IMG/VR virus record: IMGVR_UViG_3300030104_000348 | Coordinates: 1 to 53,277 of that record | Length of the DNA: 53,277 bases | DNA from: a virus | Strand: one strand, 5' to 3' | Part shown: positions 23,356 to 31,165 of the stretch, piece by piece | Position numbering within the stretch: the first letter of the stretch is position 1 | How the letters are laid out: the number at the start of each line of letters is the position of its first letter | Notes under the pieces: model-generated | The model's database searches: none | What the model was told of the DNA's origin: nothing | The model's input: only the letters and a program-made list of their open reading frames with translations | Made by a program: the position numbers and the translations under genes

Positions 23356-24708
23356 CTACTTAGTCATAAGGTTTATCATAACCTGCGAATGTCCGAGTGG
23401 CACTCCCATTTGGTCAAGGTCATCTATTATTTGTGCTATACTATTAGGATCAGTAACATCTAATCCTCTTAAAACATTTCTTATATCTTCTACTTGACTG
23501 TCACTATATATTGGGTCATTTGTAGTAGGGTCTATAAAAGTACCTTCAAAATTAATAGCTTTAGTTATATCTTGAATAAGTATACTAGTATCAACTAGGT
23601 TTTGTCCTTGTGAAAAAATTATATCTTCGTTAATTTGACCTACAGGATCATCACTAGACGAAATTCTTTTAACACTTGCGTCATATTTAATTGGTTGATT
23701 TGAAAATATAGACTGATCTATTTTTGACATAACTAATTCTGAAGCATATCCCATTTGCATTAAATCAACTGCTTGTGCAAGTAACACATCAGCCTTTGAA
23801 TTAATTTCTTGTGCAATTTCTGCACCTGTATCTCCAAATCTCATAGTACCATTTGCATCAAAAGTAGCATCAAATTTATGTTTGCTTTTCATAGACTGTA
23901 ATATTTTTTCTCTAAATACATTTTTTTGTGATGTTGTTAATGATTGTCCTGTTGCTACGTTTCTATTTACTTCTGCTTGTATAAGTTTTACATCTCTTCT
24001 ATTTGTAAGTCTAGAAGCAAGTTCGTTATCACCACTTAGTTTTGCATTTATTGCTAGTCTAGTTAGTCTTTCAGTTTCTTGTGCAGGATCAGCTAAAGCA
24101 CCTACTTCAAATCTTTCTAATGGGTCAGTTGCTAAACGAGCCTGTGGTATATCATCTAAAGTTGCTCCGACACCCGGAAGTCCTGATGTTCTAGATTCTA
24201 TTTTAGTTGTAATCATATCTTGCATAGCATCCTGTCCACCAAACAATCTAGTAAAACCACCACCTAATTTTGAGTAGTCTCTTGACTTTGGAACAGTTAC
24301 AGGTGTTGTTTGCATACGTGCTAATTGCTCTATAGTTACACTAGGTTGACCACTATCTCTTTCAGCTAGTTTAAACATCTCAGATACTTTAAGACCACCT
24401 TGAGTTTGATGAGTATCATGTATATCATTAATATATTTTTTAGCTGTTTCATAACCATATTTACTAATAATATATTGCAAAGCATCAGAGTCATTGTCTA
24501 CTTTACCTAACAAGTCTCTCATTTCTTTTTTATAGCCTTGATACTCTGTATTATAACGAGCAGAGTCTGTTCTTATAATATCACTTTCATCTTTAGCTAT
24601 TTCTTTAGCTTCTTGACGATCTCTTTCTAAAAAAGCACTCATATTATTAGCAGTGCTTTCAAAAATACCTTCAGCTAAACCTAATCCAAATGCTCTACTA
24701 AATCCCAC
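23356..24708 (-). CDS. Probable internal virion protein
   Basis: A 450-aa protein just upstream of the giant internal virion protein. It begins with an Ala/Gly/Phe-rich segment (SRAFGLGLAEGIFESTANNM) and continues as charged helices, which is usual for ejection proteins. There is no signal peptide or enzymatic motif. It overlaps the preceding structural gene by 11 bases. A role in DNA ejection is inferred from position and composition only. Confidence 0.65.
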   Translation of the reverse strand: MGFSRAFGLGLAEGIFESTANNMSAFLERDRQEAKEIAKDESDIIRTDSARYNTEYQGYKKEMRDLLGKVDNDSDALQYIISKYGYETAKKYINDIHDTHQTQGGLKVSEMFKLAERDSGQPSVTIEQLARMQTTPVTVPKSRDYSKLGGGFTRLFGGQDAMQDMITTKIESRTSGLPGVGATLDDIPQARLATDPLERFEVGALADPAQETERLTRLAINAKLSGDNELASRLTNRRDVKLIQAEVNRNVATGQSLTTSQKNVFREKILQSMKSKHKFDATFDANGTMRFGDTGAEIAQEINSKADVLLAQAVDLMQMGYASELVMSKIDQSIFSNQPIKYDASVKRISSSDDPVGQINEDIIFSQGQNLVDTSILIQDITKAINFEGTFIDPTTNDPIYSDSQVEDIRNVLRGLDVTDPNSIAQIIDDLDQMGVPLGHSQVMINLMTK

Positions 24709-25192
24709 TATTATCTCTCCTTGCCATTAATCCTTTTGGTTCTTCCATAACCACTTCTTCTTTTTTCTTATTAGGTTCTTCACCTTTGTCTTCTTTAAGT
24801 TCTTTTATTGCTTTTGATATTGTTGAATTTCTAACAGGTTTTTTCTTTCTTGTTAGTCCTGTCTCATACTTAACTTTATTTTTATCACCTATATACATTA
24901 TCATTTCCATAAGAACAGGTATTACAAGCATACCTACATCAACTGTATGCTTACCTTCCATTACAGAACCTGTTTGTAAAGAGTTTGCTATTGTTGTTAC
25001 AGGAACATTAAGAGATAAAACATCTAGAATAGAATCAATAACATCTTCATTTTGAAACCTTTCAACATAATAATCTACGGCTTCTTCAACTGTAGAGTAC
25101 ATAGGTGGCTTTTGCCAAGGTCTATCACCTAGCTTATGTGTTAATGACATTCCTGCTATAGGAGCATTAAGTTGTGGTTGTATCTTTAGCAT
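24698..25192 (-). CDS. Structural-region protein
   Basis: A 164-aa protein with a hydrophobic middle (VDVGMLVIPVLMEMIMYI, about 85-103) that could be membrane-active, and a Lys/Glu-rich tail. Its N-terminal part has GDRPWQKPP followed by VEEAVDYYVERF. The combination VMEGKHTVDVGMLVIPVLME reads like a conserved phage virion protein of the ejection set. It overlaps both neighbours by 11 and 26 bases. Confidence 0.65.
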   Translation of the reverse strand: MLKIQPQLNAPIAGMSLTHKLGDRPWQKPPMYSTVEEAVDYYVERFQNEDVIDSILDVLSLNVPVTTIANSLQTGSVMEGKHTVDVGMLVIPVLMEMIMYIGDKNKVKYETGLTRKKKPVRNSTISKAIKELKEDKGEEPNKKKEEVVMEEPKGLMARRDNSGI

Positions 25193-25385
25193 TTAGTCCT
25201 CTTCTAGCTTCAGCAACTTGTTCAAAAAATTTATGTGCTATGTGAATAGGTTGCTGTTTATTACTATTATTTTTTTTCTTTACTGACATTGGTGTAAGTA
25301 AACCTTTACCTTTTGGTTTTTCTTGTGTTTCAGGTTTATATTTTAAAAATGTAGCATACATATTTGCAGCATGATTAGTTATCAT
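25167..25385 (-). CDS. Small structural-region protein
   Basis: A 72-aa basic protein (MITNHAANMYATFLKYKPET...) with a Lys/Gln-rich centre and a helical C-terminal part (HIAHKFFEQVAEARRGLN). It lies between the repeat protein and the 164-aa gene in the same operon and overlaps the latter by 26 bases. Function unknown. Confidence 0.65.
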   Translation of the reverse strand: MITNHAANMYATFLKYKPETQEKPKGKGLLTPMSVKKKNNSNKQQPIHIAHKFFEQVAEARRGLNAKDTTTT

Positions 25386-25399
25386 AGTTTACTCCTTAC

Positions 25400-27397
25400 T
25401 TAAAAAACTGTTTGAACATAAGCACTTCCTATTGTTCCAATTAAGTTACCTAGTGCCTGACCTGCACCTGATGCAGCAGTTGCACTTGCAGTCTTTGCTT
25501 GTGCATCAGCATCTAGTTGTGCTGTTGCGAGTTTAATCATTCTATCTAATTCATTTTCAGCACTCTTCCATGCAAACTCCATTGTGTCACTATAAAGTGT
25601 CCACAGACTTGAGTATGCCTGTTTTGACATATCAAGTAAAGCTGTAGCATTAAGTTCATTTGCTCTGTTAACAGCAGCTGTATCGGCTGTTGCTACTTGT
25701 TTTCTCCACTGTGCATTAGCTTGTTCAATAATTAATTCGTTACCTGCATTAAATTGATCACGTTGATTATTAACTTCAGCGTTAAATCTTTCAACAACAT
25801 TTTCTTGTCCTGCATTAAACTGTGCTTGAGCATTTGCTTGTGATGCATTAAATTGATCTACTGTAGATTCTAAACCTTCAAAAAATTGATCTGTTTGATT
25901 TTCTGATGTTGCATTAAATTGTTCTGCGGCATTATCAGCAGCTGAATCAGTAAATAAAGATTGTATTACCTGACTTGCTTTGTATATTTCTGTTTGTTGC
26001 TCATTTGTTAAATTAGCCATGTCCATTTGTAAAAAATTGTCTGCATTCTTTACACTAGCTTGTTGTCTGTTTCCTAAATTAGATAAATCTAAACCTGATA
26101 AAGCAGATGCTTCAGCAATTACAAGAGCCTGTTCATTTCTCAGGTTTTCCATATTTACTGTGTTGGCATTTCTAGAATTTTCTAAAGCTATTTCTTGCTC
26201 TGCTGTAAAATTTTTATTTGCAATATCAGCTATTGTTGCTGAATTTTTAACTCTTGCTTGAAAATCTTCATCAAATTTTAACCCTAAAAATTCTGCACGT
26301 TGCTTTGCAGCAAGTATTGCTCTTTCTTGTCTGTTAGTTAAATTTTGTCCTTCAAACTCTGCAAATATTTTAGCATCTGCCTGTGCTAATGGTATGGCTG
26401 ATTCCATTGCAGCTTGTATCATTGCCTGTCCTGCCATACTAGAAGCACCCATACCTCTAGCAGCCATACGAGCCATAACACTTCGCATTGCTCCTGCAGC
26501 CCATACAGGTGTTTTACCACCCTCAAAGTCTGCCATTCTTTCTTCAAGTTGACCTGCTACTGTAGCTTTTGCAGATGGTGTTGCTTGTGCGGCTTCTACT
26601 TGTTCTGTATATTTAGCTGCTTTTTCAGCATCTATTTTATTGTCAAGCAATTCACCGTCTTGAATTTCCCTTTGCACAGGGTTTTCTAAATCAATTGCTT
26701 TACCTTTAGCAGCTGTTAAATCAGCTACAGATGATTCTGTTTGTTCTGCGGCTATTACTTTAGCACGAGGATCATCTTCATCAGTTTGTGCCGCATCTAC
26801 AGAGTCTAATGCTTTATCTACATCCTCTTTAGTTTTTGTAACACCTGCTAAATTAGCATCTTGAGCAGTAATATCATCTGCTTTTGTTAAACCTGCCTGT
26901 GCAGGATCTACAGTTATATCACCTGATACTTGACCTACTGTTCTTGGATCAATTAATTGGTTTTCTTGTATTTCTGTACCAACAGGTGTTACTGTTGCAC
27001 CTGAAGGTAACTCAGGTGTTTGTAGTCTTTCAGCTGCAACTTCACCCATGTTTTTATCTGCATATGTACCACCTTCAGGCACATAGCTTTGTGATAACTG
27101 TCTTGGTTGTGCTTGTCCACCTGCAGCACCTGTAGGTTGTTCAGAAGAATTTAAATTATCTACATCTGTACCTTCACGTATTTTTTTTTGATTTTCTTCA
27201 CTAACACCACCTTCTTGTAATTTTACAACACCACCCTGTGCCATCTTTTTAGCAACATTTTCAAATGCTATCATTTCTCTTTGTTTATCAGGATTTTGTT
27301 CAAGGTAGCTATCAAAGTTTTCCATAGCACCTCTATAGCCCATCTTATTAGCTATTTTTTGCATACCCTGTGGTTTAAAACCTTTAAATATTGCCAT
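25400..27397 (-). CDS. Repeat-rich coiled-coil virion protein
   Basis: A 665-aa protein, likely an internal or tail-associated virion protein. Residues 1-300 are Gly/Gln/Pro and acidic, probably disordered. Residues 352-483 contain six 22-residue repeats, each opening with an N-L-T-N-x-Q type motif at 352, 374, 396, 418, 440 and 462. Residues 493-569 contain seven consecutive 11-residue repeats of the QFNA type. Both periods fit hendecad (11-residue) coiled coil. The C-terminus is Ala/Gly-rich and hydrophobic (SGAGQALGNLIGTIGSAYV). No enzymatic motif is seen. Confidence 0.75.
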   Translation of the reverse strand: MAIFKGFKPQGMQKIANKMGYRGAMENFDSYLEQNPDKQREMIAFENVAKKMAQGGVVKLQEGGVSEENQKKIREGTDVDNLNSSEQPTGAAGGQAQPRQLSQSYVPEGGTYADKNMGEVAAERLQTPELPSGATVTPVGTEIQENQLIDPRTVGQVSGDITVDPAQAGLTKADDITAQDANLAGVTKTKEDVDKALDSVDAAQTDEDDPRAKVIAAEQTESSVADLTAAKGKAIDLENPVQREIQDGELLDNKIDAEKAAKYTEQVEAAQATPSAKATVAGQLEERMADFEGGKTPVWAAGAMRSVMARMAARGMGASSMAGQAMIQAAMESAIPLAQADAKIFAEFEGQNLTNRQERAILAAKQRAEFLGLKFDEDFQARVKNSATIADIANKNFTAEQEIALENSRNANTVNMENLRNEQALVIAEASALSGLDLSNLGNRQQASVKNADNFLQMDMANLTNEQQTEIYKASQVIQSLFTDSAADNAAEQFNATSENQTDQFFEGLESTVDQFNASQANAQAQFNAGQENVVERFNAEVNNQRDQFNAGNELIIEQANAQWRKQVATADTAAVNRANELNATALLDMSKQAYSSLWTLYSDTMEFAWKSAENELDRMIKLATAQLDADAQAKTASATAASGAGQALGNLIGTIGSAYVQTVF
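25691..25921 (-). repeat. Seven tandem 11-residue QFNA repeats in the virion protein
   Basis: Successive 11-mers begin at residues 493, 504, 515, 526, 537, 548 and 559, for example QFNASQANAQA and QFNAGQENVVE. At DNA level the repeat shows as recurring TTAAATTG/TTAAACT blocks about 33 bases apart. Confidence 0.8.
25949..26344 (-). repeat. Six 22-residue repeats in the virion protein
   Basis: Repeats start at residues 352 (NLTNRQ), 374 (KFDEDF), 396 (NFTAEQ), 418 (NLRNEQ), 440 (NLGNRQ) and 462 (NLTNEQ), with exact 22-residue spacing. The second copy has lost the Asn signature but keeps the position. Confidence 0.75.
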
Positions 27398-27400
27398 TAT

Positions 27401-27631
27401 TTATTTACCTATTAATATCTTATCTAATTTATCTTCTAGTCTTTGTAGTGCATCCATTACTGTATGCATATCTTCTTTTACGTCATCACGCTTTGCGTAC
27501 TCTTCTCTTGTCTTGTTAATAAGTATATCTATACGTTTTATTTCTGATAGCATACTACGAAACATCCATATAGCAGGTGCTATTACAAGTGTAAGCACAC
27601 CATTCCAAAATAGTATTGGGCTTATTTCCAT
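27401..27631 (-). CDS. Membrane-anchored coiled-coil protein
   Basis: A 76-aa protein with one N-terminal transmembrane helix (about residues 7-27, FWNGVLTLVIAPAIWMF) followed by a charged coiled coil (LQRLEDKLDKIL at the end). The layout is typical for small phage proteins associated with holins or with tail/membrane contacts. It lies among virion genes, three bases before the repeat-protein gene. Confidence 0.65.
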   Translation of the reverse strand: MEISPILFWNGVLTLVIAPAIWMFRSMLSEIKRIDILINKTREEYAKRDDVKEDMHTVMDALQRLEDKLDKILIGK

Positions 27632-27633
27632 AA

Positions 27634-27930
27634 TTAACCTTTAGGATATTTATCTTTTACTGCTTTAATAGTTGTTTTCCAACCATCAATTCCATTGTGA
27701 TAAATGTCATCTAGTTGGTCTTTAATTGACGGATAAGCTACTGCTCTATCCCTTTGATACTTATTATTATTGTAAGCAGTTTGAAGTTCTGCTTGTTTAT
27801 CGGTAATTTGTTTTGTTGTTATATTAGTTGGATTGCCATCATGCCAAGTAATTTGATTAATATCTTCTGCATTTACACTAACTTCTGCATCTGCTTTTAA
27901 TGCTATAATTGCACTTATAATATCAGTCAT
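27634..27930 (-). CDS. Small fibre-associated protein
   Basis: A 98-aa protein with a C-terminal block RDRAVAYPSIKDQLDDIYHN, then GWKTTIKAVKDKYPKG. I recall this YPSIxDQLDxIYH...VKxKYPK pattern in small proteins encoded beside tail-fibre genes of marine phages, where a role in fibre assembly is suspected. It overlaps the preceding gene by four bases. Confidence 0.65.
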   Translation of the reverse strand: MTDIISAIIALKADAEVSVNAEDINQITWHDGNPTNITTKQITDKQAELQTAYNNNKYQRDRAVAYPSIKDQLDDIYHNGIDGWKTTIKAVKDKYPKG

Positions 27931-28457
27931 CCTGCTATCTCCATTACTGTAATTGATGATGGGTTTCTTGACGCATTGTCATTGTCTACATCATAAAGAG
28001 TTAGTCCTACATATAGTGTCGTGTTTCTAATTTTTGCTTGAAGTTTATATGTTAATTGTGAGGTAACACCGGGTGAATCTAAAAATACGGCTGTTCCTAC
28101 TCCTCCACTATATACATTATTATTGCTACTACTGCCATACAATCCTGTTGCAGTAAATCTTTGTCTACTACTAGCAGCATCACCTCTAAATATTTCAGTT
28201 GAATCTCTTAGCAGAGTAAAACCACCACCAGCATCTCCCATTGTAATTGGACAATGAACTAATACTAAAACTTTGTTTGAAGTTGATGAAGGAGTAATAT
28301 TTACAGTCATTCCTGTAATATCTGTAAATGATGTTGACGTTGTTGAAAATGTATCTGTTTTTGTTGTTTGAACAACCTGCAAAATAGAACCAGTGCTATT
28401 TAAAATAGTTTTATTACCAGTTGTCTTAATTGAATTAACTCTTAATATACTTGTCAT
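27927..28457 (-). CDS. Beta-rich fibre-tip or accessory protein
   Basis: A 176-aa Ser/Thr-rich protein with alternating strands (STSFTDITGMTVNITPSSTS, KVLVLVHCPI). It begins MTSILRVNSIKTTGN, a start resembling the trimerisation regions of phage fibre proteins. A jelly-roll-like head-binding or receptor-binding domain is possible. It overlaps both neighbours in the fibre module. Confidence 0.65.
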   Translation of the reverse strand: MTSILRVNSIKTTGNKTILNSTGSILQVVQTTKTDTFSTTSTSFTDITGMTVNITPSSTSNKVLVLVHCPITMGDAGGGFTLLRDSTEIFRGDAASSRQRFTATGLYGSSSNNNVYSGGVGTAVFLDSPGVTSQLTYKLQAKIRNTTLYVGLTLYDVDNDNASRNPSSITVMEIAG

Positions 28458-28864
28458 TATGCTAAATCTCCGTGAAGTAAAACGTCACATAAGGAAGAAT
28501 CTACATATCCACTTGAACCATGTGTCCAGCAATCTAAATCCCCTACATTTCTATCCATTAACCCACCGAGATAATGGTTATCAAAGGAATCTAAATCAGA
28601 ATAAGCATTGGTGTACATCGTTGCACAATAATCATCGCTTACAAAATCATTTTGAATATGCACAACAGTTTTTCCTGCGGCTGTATCATCTAAACTTGAA
28701 ATATTAAAACTATCTCTAATTACTGTGTTTGTTATAGTTCCATAATGAACCCAAGCCTTTGCTAAACCTTGTTGAAGATTAGTTGTTTTAGTTCCTTCAC
28801 CTGTTACAGTAATGCTACCAGCAGTTGAAACTCCTATTATTTTATCTACATTTAAAGTGCTCAT
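28457..28864 (-). CDS. Fibre-module protein, paralogue A
   Basis: A 135-aa protein. It starts STLNVDKIIGVSTAGSITV and ends LLHGDLA, which pairs it with the next gene upstream (28861-29265), whose ends read SKLSVDELNGRQTAGSITL and VIHGDLA. Both also share LQQG..KA and a NIS...D..AG stretch. They are probably tandem duplicates and may form fibre tips or alternative receptor-binding modules. Confidence 0.7.
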   Translation of the reverse strand: MSTLNVDKIIGVSTAGSITVTGEGTKTTNLQQGLAKAWVHYGTITNTVIRDSFNISSLDDTAAGKTVVHIQNDFVSDDYCATMYTNAYSDLDSFDNHYLGGLMDRNVGDLDCWTHGSSGYVDSSLCDVLLHGDLA

Positions 28865-29265
28865 GCTAAATCTCCATGAATTACTACAGCAGTATCAACA
28901 TTATCATCTGTTAAGCCACCACTATCTGCAACAAATGCTCTAGTTATAAATGCTGAAGCTGAAGCATCATTAACATTAATTGCTCTAGCATAACTGCCAT
29001 CATGGATAGTCGCACTAGGCACTGCAGCTTTTGCCGCTGAAAAAGGATTTGTTACTGTTATAGTATTTAATCCAGCAGAACCATCTGCTACACCACTTAT
29101 ATTAAGAGATGCATCAGCATTTGCAACTGTTCCATCTAAAGCAGCAGAAACAGTAGCTTTAACTACTCCTTGTTGTAATATTTGACTGTTATCATTTTCA
29201 AGTGAAAGAGTAATGCTACCAGCAGTTTGTCTACCATTTAATTCATCTACAGATAATTTACTCAT
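28861..29265 (-). CDS. Fibre-module protein, paralogue B
   Basis: A 134-aa protein related to the neighbouring 135-aa protein (see the shared N-terminal TAGSIT and C-terminal HGDLA motifs). I chose the ATG at 29265 because it overlaps the preceding stop as ATGA; another ATG lies four codons upstream. The middle part is Ala/Ser/Thr rich and differs from its twin, as expected for receptor-facing regions. Confidence 0.7.
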   Translation of the reverse strand: MSKLSVDELNGRQTAGSITLSLENDNSQILQQGVVKATVSAALDGTVANADASLNISGVADGSAGLNTITVTNPFSAAKAAVPSATIHDGSYARAINVNDASASAFITRAFVADSGGLTDDNVDTAVVIHGDLA

Positions 29266-29450
29266 ACGATTGTCCACTCACCTTTAACAGTTACTTTGGC
29301 ATTATCTGCTATTGTTATGTCTCCAGCAGAAACTGCTCTGTCATCTGTATCAATTAAAACATTTGTTAAAATTTTATGAGAATTAATTCTTACAACCGGT
29401 TCATATGATTTAGCATCATAATTTTTACCTTTATATGTTTGATTTGACAT
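29262..29450 (-). CDS. Small beta-rich protein of the fibre module
   Basis: A 62-aa protein (MSNQTYKGKNYDAKSYEPVV...) that ends AKVTVKGEWTIV. Its C-terminal strands look like a fibre trimerisation motif. The stop overlaps the start of paralogue B. Function unknown, presumably structural. Confidence 0.6.
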   Translation of the reverse strand: MSNQTYKGKNYDAKSYEPVVRINSHKILTNVLIDTDDRAVSAGDITIADNAKVTVKGEWTIV

Positions 29451-29458
29451 ATTATCTC

Positions 29459-29830
29459 CTATGTATAAGGGTTAGTGCCAAGCACTGATGTATCCCAAGC
29501 AGCTTTTAACTTGGTAATTGTATCTGCATTTGTTATTGCACTATTAGCTGGTGCATCTCTTAAGGCTTTCTTTTTATTAATACTTGCAGTTTGTGCAGAA
29601 CTGTCAGAAGTTTCCAATGCTTTCATGTAGGCTACATCTTCAGCTTCCAATAAAGGTTTGCGAACATCTCTAATTTTATCTTTAAAGATTTCTTTTGCTT
29701 TTGTTACATCTTCTGAAATAACAGAACCTGATATTGCCCAAGCATTTCTAAAATGTCTGTCTGATGGCTTTGATGATACATTTGCTGCATTAATTTCTTT
29801 GCCATCTTTATCTATAATTAAACTTGTCAT
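29459..29830 (-). CDS. Fibre-module protein, possible assembly chaperone
   Basis: A 123-aa charged protein. Residues about 35-90 are helical (TKAKEIFKDKIRDVRKPLLE) with DRHFRNAWAISG before them. The pattern RxxRNxxLxxxD...R.PLLxxxD resembles small tail-associated proteins that act as assembly factors. It sits between two structural genes with short spacing. The assignment is tentative. Confidence 0.6.
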   Translation of the reverse strand: MTSLIIDKDGKEINAANVSSKPSDRHFRNAWAISGSVISEDVTKAKEIFKDKIRDVRKPLLEAEDVAYMKALETSDSSAQTASINKKKALRDAPANSAITNADTITKLKAAWDTSVLGTNPYT

Positions 29831-29838
29831 ATTAACTC

Positions 29839-30312
29839 CTATGCTACTAATTTAATGTCATCTCTAATTTGCCATGCATCTCGCCATTGACGGTGTTTAG
29901 GCAGTTGATGTGCTCGGCATATAACCATTTTTGGTTTGTTACCCTCATTCCATGTTTGCCACACACGTTGTGGAATATCTTTTTGGATTAGGTATTCTAT
30001 TGCTTGTTCTTCTGTCATTGCTTCAACAGGTTTAGTGTTATGCAATAAATATCCTCTTGTATGTTTGACAAAATCAGGTTGTGCTTCATCTTTTGCTAGT
30101 TCCCAATATACTTCTACAGGTGGCAGAATACCACCTTGAATTGCACAAGCCATCCAGTTAGGGTCAGGAGATAACACCTTTGCTGGATTTTCCATGTCTT
30201 TTGGGTCTTCATATACAACTTTAATATCACTTTTAACAGGCTCAAGATTTTCTTTTGCCCAACATAGTCTATTCCATAAATGAGTGCCTTGAAAATTTGG
30301 TGTTTTTATCAC
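29839..30312 (-). CDS. Hypothetical fibre-module protein
   Basis: A 157-aa protein rich in Trp, Pro and His, with a segment HLWNRLCWAKENLEPVKSDI at the N-terminus and WQTWNEGNKPKMVICRAHQL near the end. A globular fold is likely. Proteins like this accompany tail-fibre genes in marine podoviruses, from memory. It overlaps the next gene upstream by four bases. Confidence 0.6.
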   Translation of the reverse strand: MIKTPNFQGTHLWNRLCWAKENLEPVKSDIKVVYEDPKDMENPAKVLSPDPNWMACAIQGGILPPVEVYWELAKDEAQPDFVKHTRGYLLHNTKPVEAMTEEQAIEYLIQKDIPQRVWQTWNEGNKPKMVICRAHQLPKHRQWRDAWQIRDDIKLVA

Positions 30313-30659
30313 GTAATTTCCATTATTGATAAAGAAGCATCTAACATACCAGCAACAGAACTTGAAATTTTTAAAACATCTGTTGTCTGTAAAACATATT
30401 TATTGCCTGTCATCATTTCAACACTACCACCACCACCAACAACTATATCTTTCTGTATATTAACATCTGTATTTGTTTCAGTGTCTGAAGTATTACTTTC
30501 AATATTAACTGTTGCCTTTACTGCTTCACTATGATTGTTGCAAAGGTTAAGGGATAAGATAATTGTTGTAGTTGAACTTGGAACTGTGTATAAAGTCTGC
30601 AAAGTAAAGGCTTGTGTACTTACACCTGATTTACTTTTTAATTTAAATGTGTTTGCCAT
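30309..30659 (-). CDS. Small beta-rich virion protein
   Basis: A 116-aa Ser/Thr/Val-rich protein (FTLQTLYTVPSSTTTIILSL, NKYVLQTTDVLKISSSVAG). The regular strand pattern fits an Ig-like or jelly-roll fold and suggests an extracellular virion surface protein. It lies directly downstream of the 31134 promoter group, so it may be abundant. Confidence 0.65.
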   Translation of the reverse strand: MANTFKLKSKSGVSTQAFTLQTLYTVPSSTTTIILSLNLCNNHSEAVKATVNIESNTSDTETNTDVNIQKDIVVGGGGSVEMMTGNKYVLQTTDVLKISSSVAGMLDASLSIMEIT

Positions 30660-30661
30660 AT

Positions 30662-31111
30662 TTAAGCAACATCATCTAATAAAGCAGCAACTACACAATC
30701 AACTGTTCCTGTTGATGTAATCGCATGAACATCTGCTACTGTTGTATTTGGTAAATTACCAAACCACGAATGTCCAGCAGCTATTTTAATTCCATCACTA
30801 ACTGAAGTTGAAGCTGTACCTGCATCAATAACAATATAAACATCTGCACTTGCATGAGTGTTTTTAATAAATAAAAAATTTACTTTGTCATTTGCATGAA
30901 CTGCTGTGGGAGATGTATCATCATCTATTCCAGCATAATCTAAAAAATATCCAGCTATTAAATCTGTTGATGAATTAGATACATTGGTAAATTTATAATA
31001 CCATTTATCATTAGCATCAGCAGGACTAATAGTTGTACTACCCTCTATAACTTTTGATATTGTGTCAGGCAGCAATGTTGCAGTTATATTAACTGTTGCC
31101 GAATTTGCCAT
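30662..31111 (-). CDS. Beta-rich virion protein, first gene behind a strong promoter
   Basis: A 149-aa Ala/Thr/Val-rich protein (ATVNITATLLPDTISKVIEG, DAGTASTSVSDGIKIAAGHS). Its gene has a near-perfect sigma70 promoter and AAAAAGGAGAAA as ribosome site, so high expression is expected. A virion surface or tail-spike accessory role is likely. No specific family recognised. Confidence 0.7.
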   Translation of the reverse strand: MANSATVNITATLLPDTISKVIEGSTTISPADANDKWYYKFTNVSNSSTDLIAGYFLDYAGIDDDTSPTAVHANDKVNFLFIKNTHASADVYIVIDAGTASTSVSDGIKIAAGHSWFGNLPNTTVADVHAITSTGTVDCVVAALLDDVA

Positions 31112-31133
31112 TTTATTTTCTCCTTTTTATATA

Positions 31134-31162
31134 ATTATACACTAAGACTATTTGTTTGTCAA
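31134..31162 (-). promoter_or_regulatory. Perfect sigma70 promoter (TTGACA-17-TATAAT)
   Basis: On the - strand: TTGACA at 31162-31157, a 17-bp spacer and TATAAT at 31139-31134. Both boxes are the consensus. It lies in the 54-bp gap between the tail-fibre stop and the small virion protein genes, allowing the fibre module to be transcribed separately from the fibre gene. Confidence 0.85.
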
Positions 31163-31165
31163 GTA

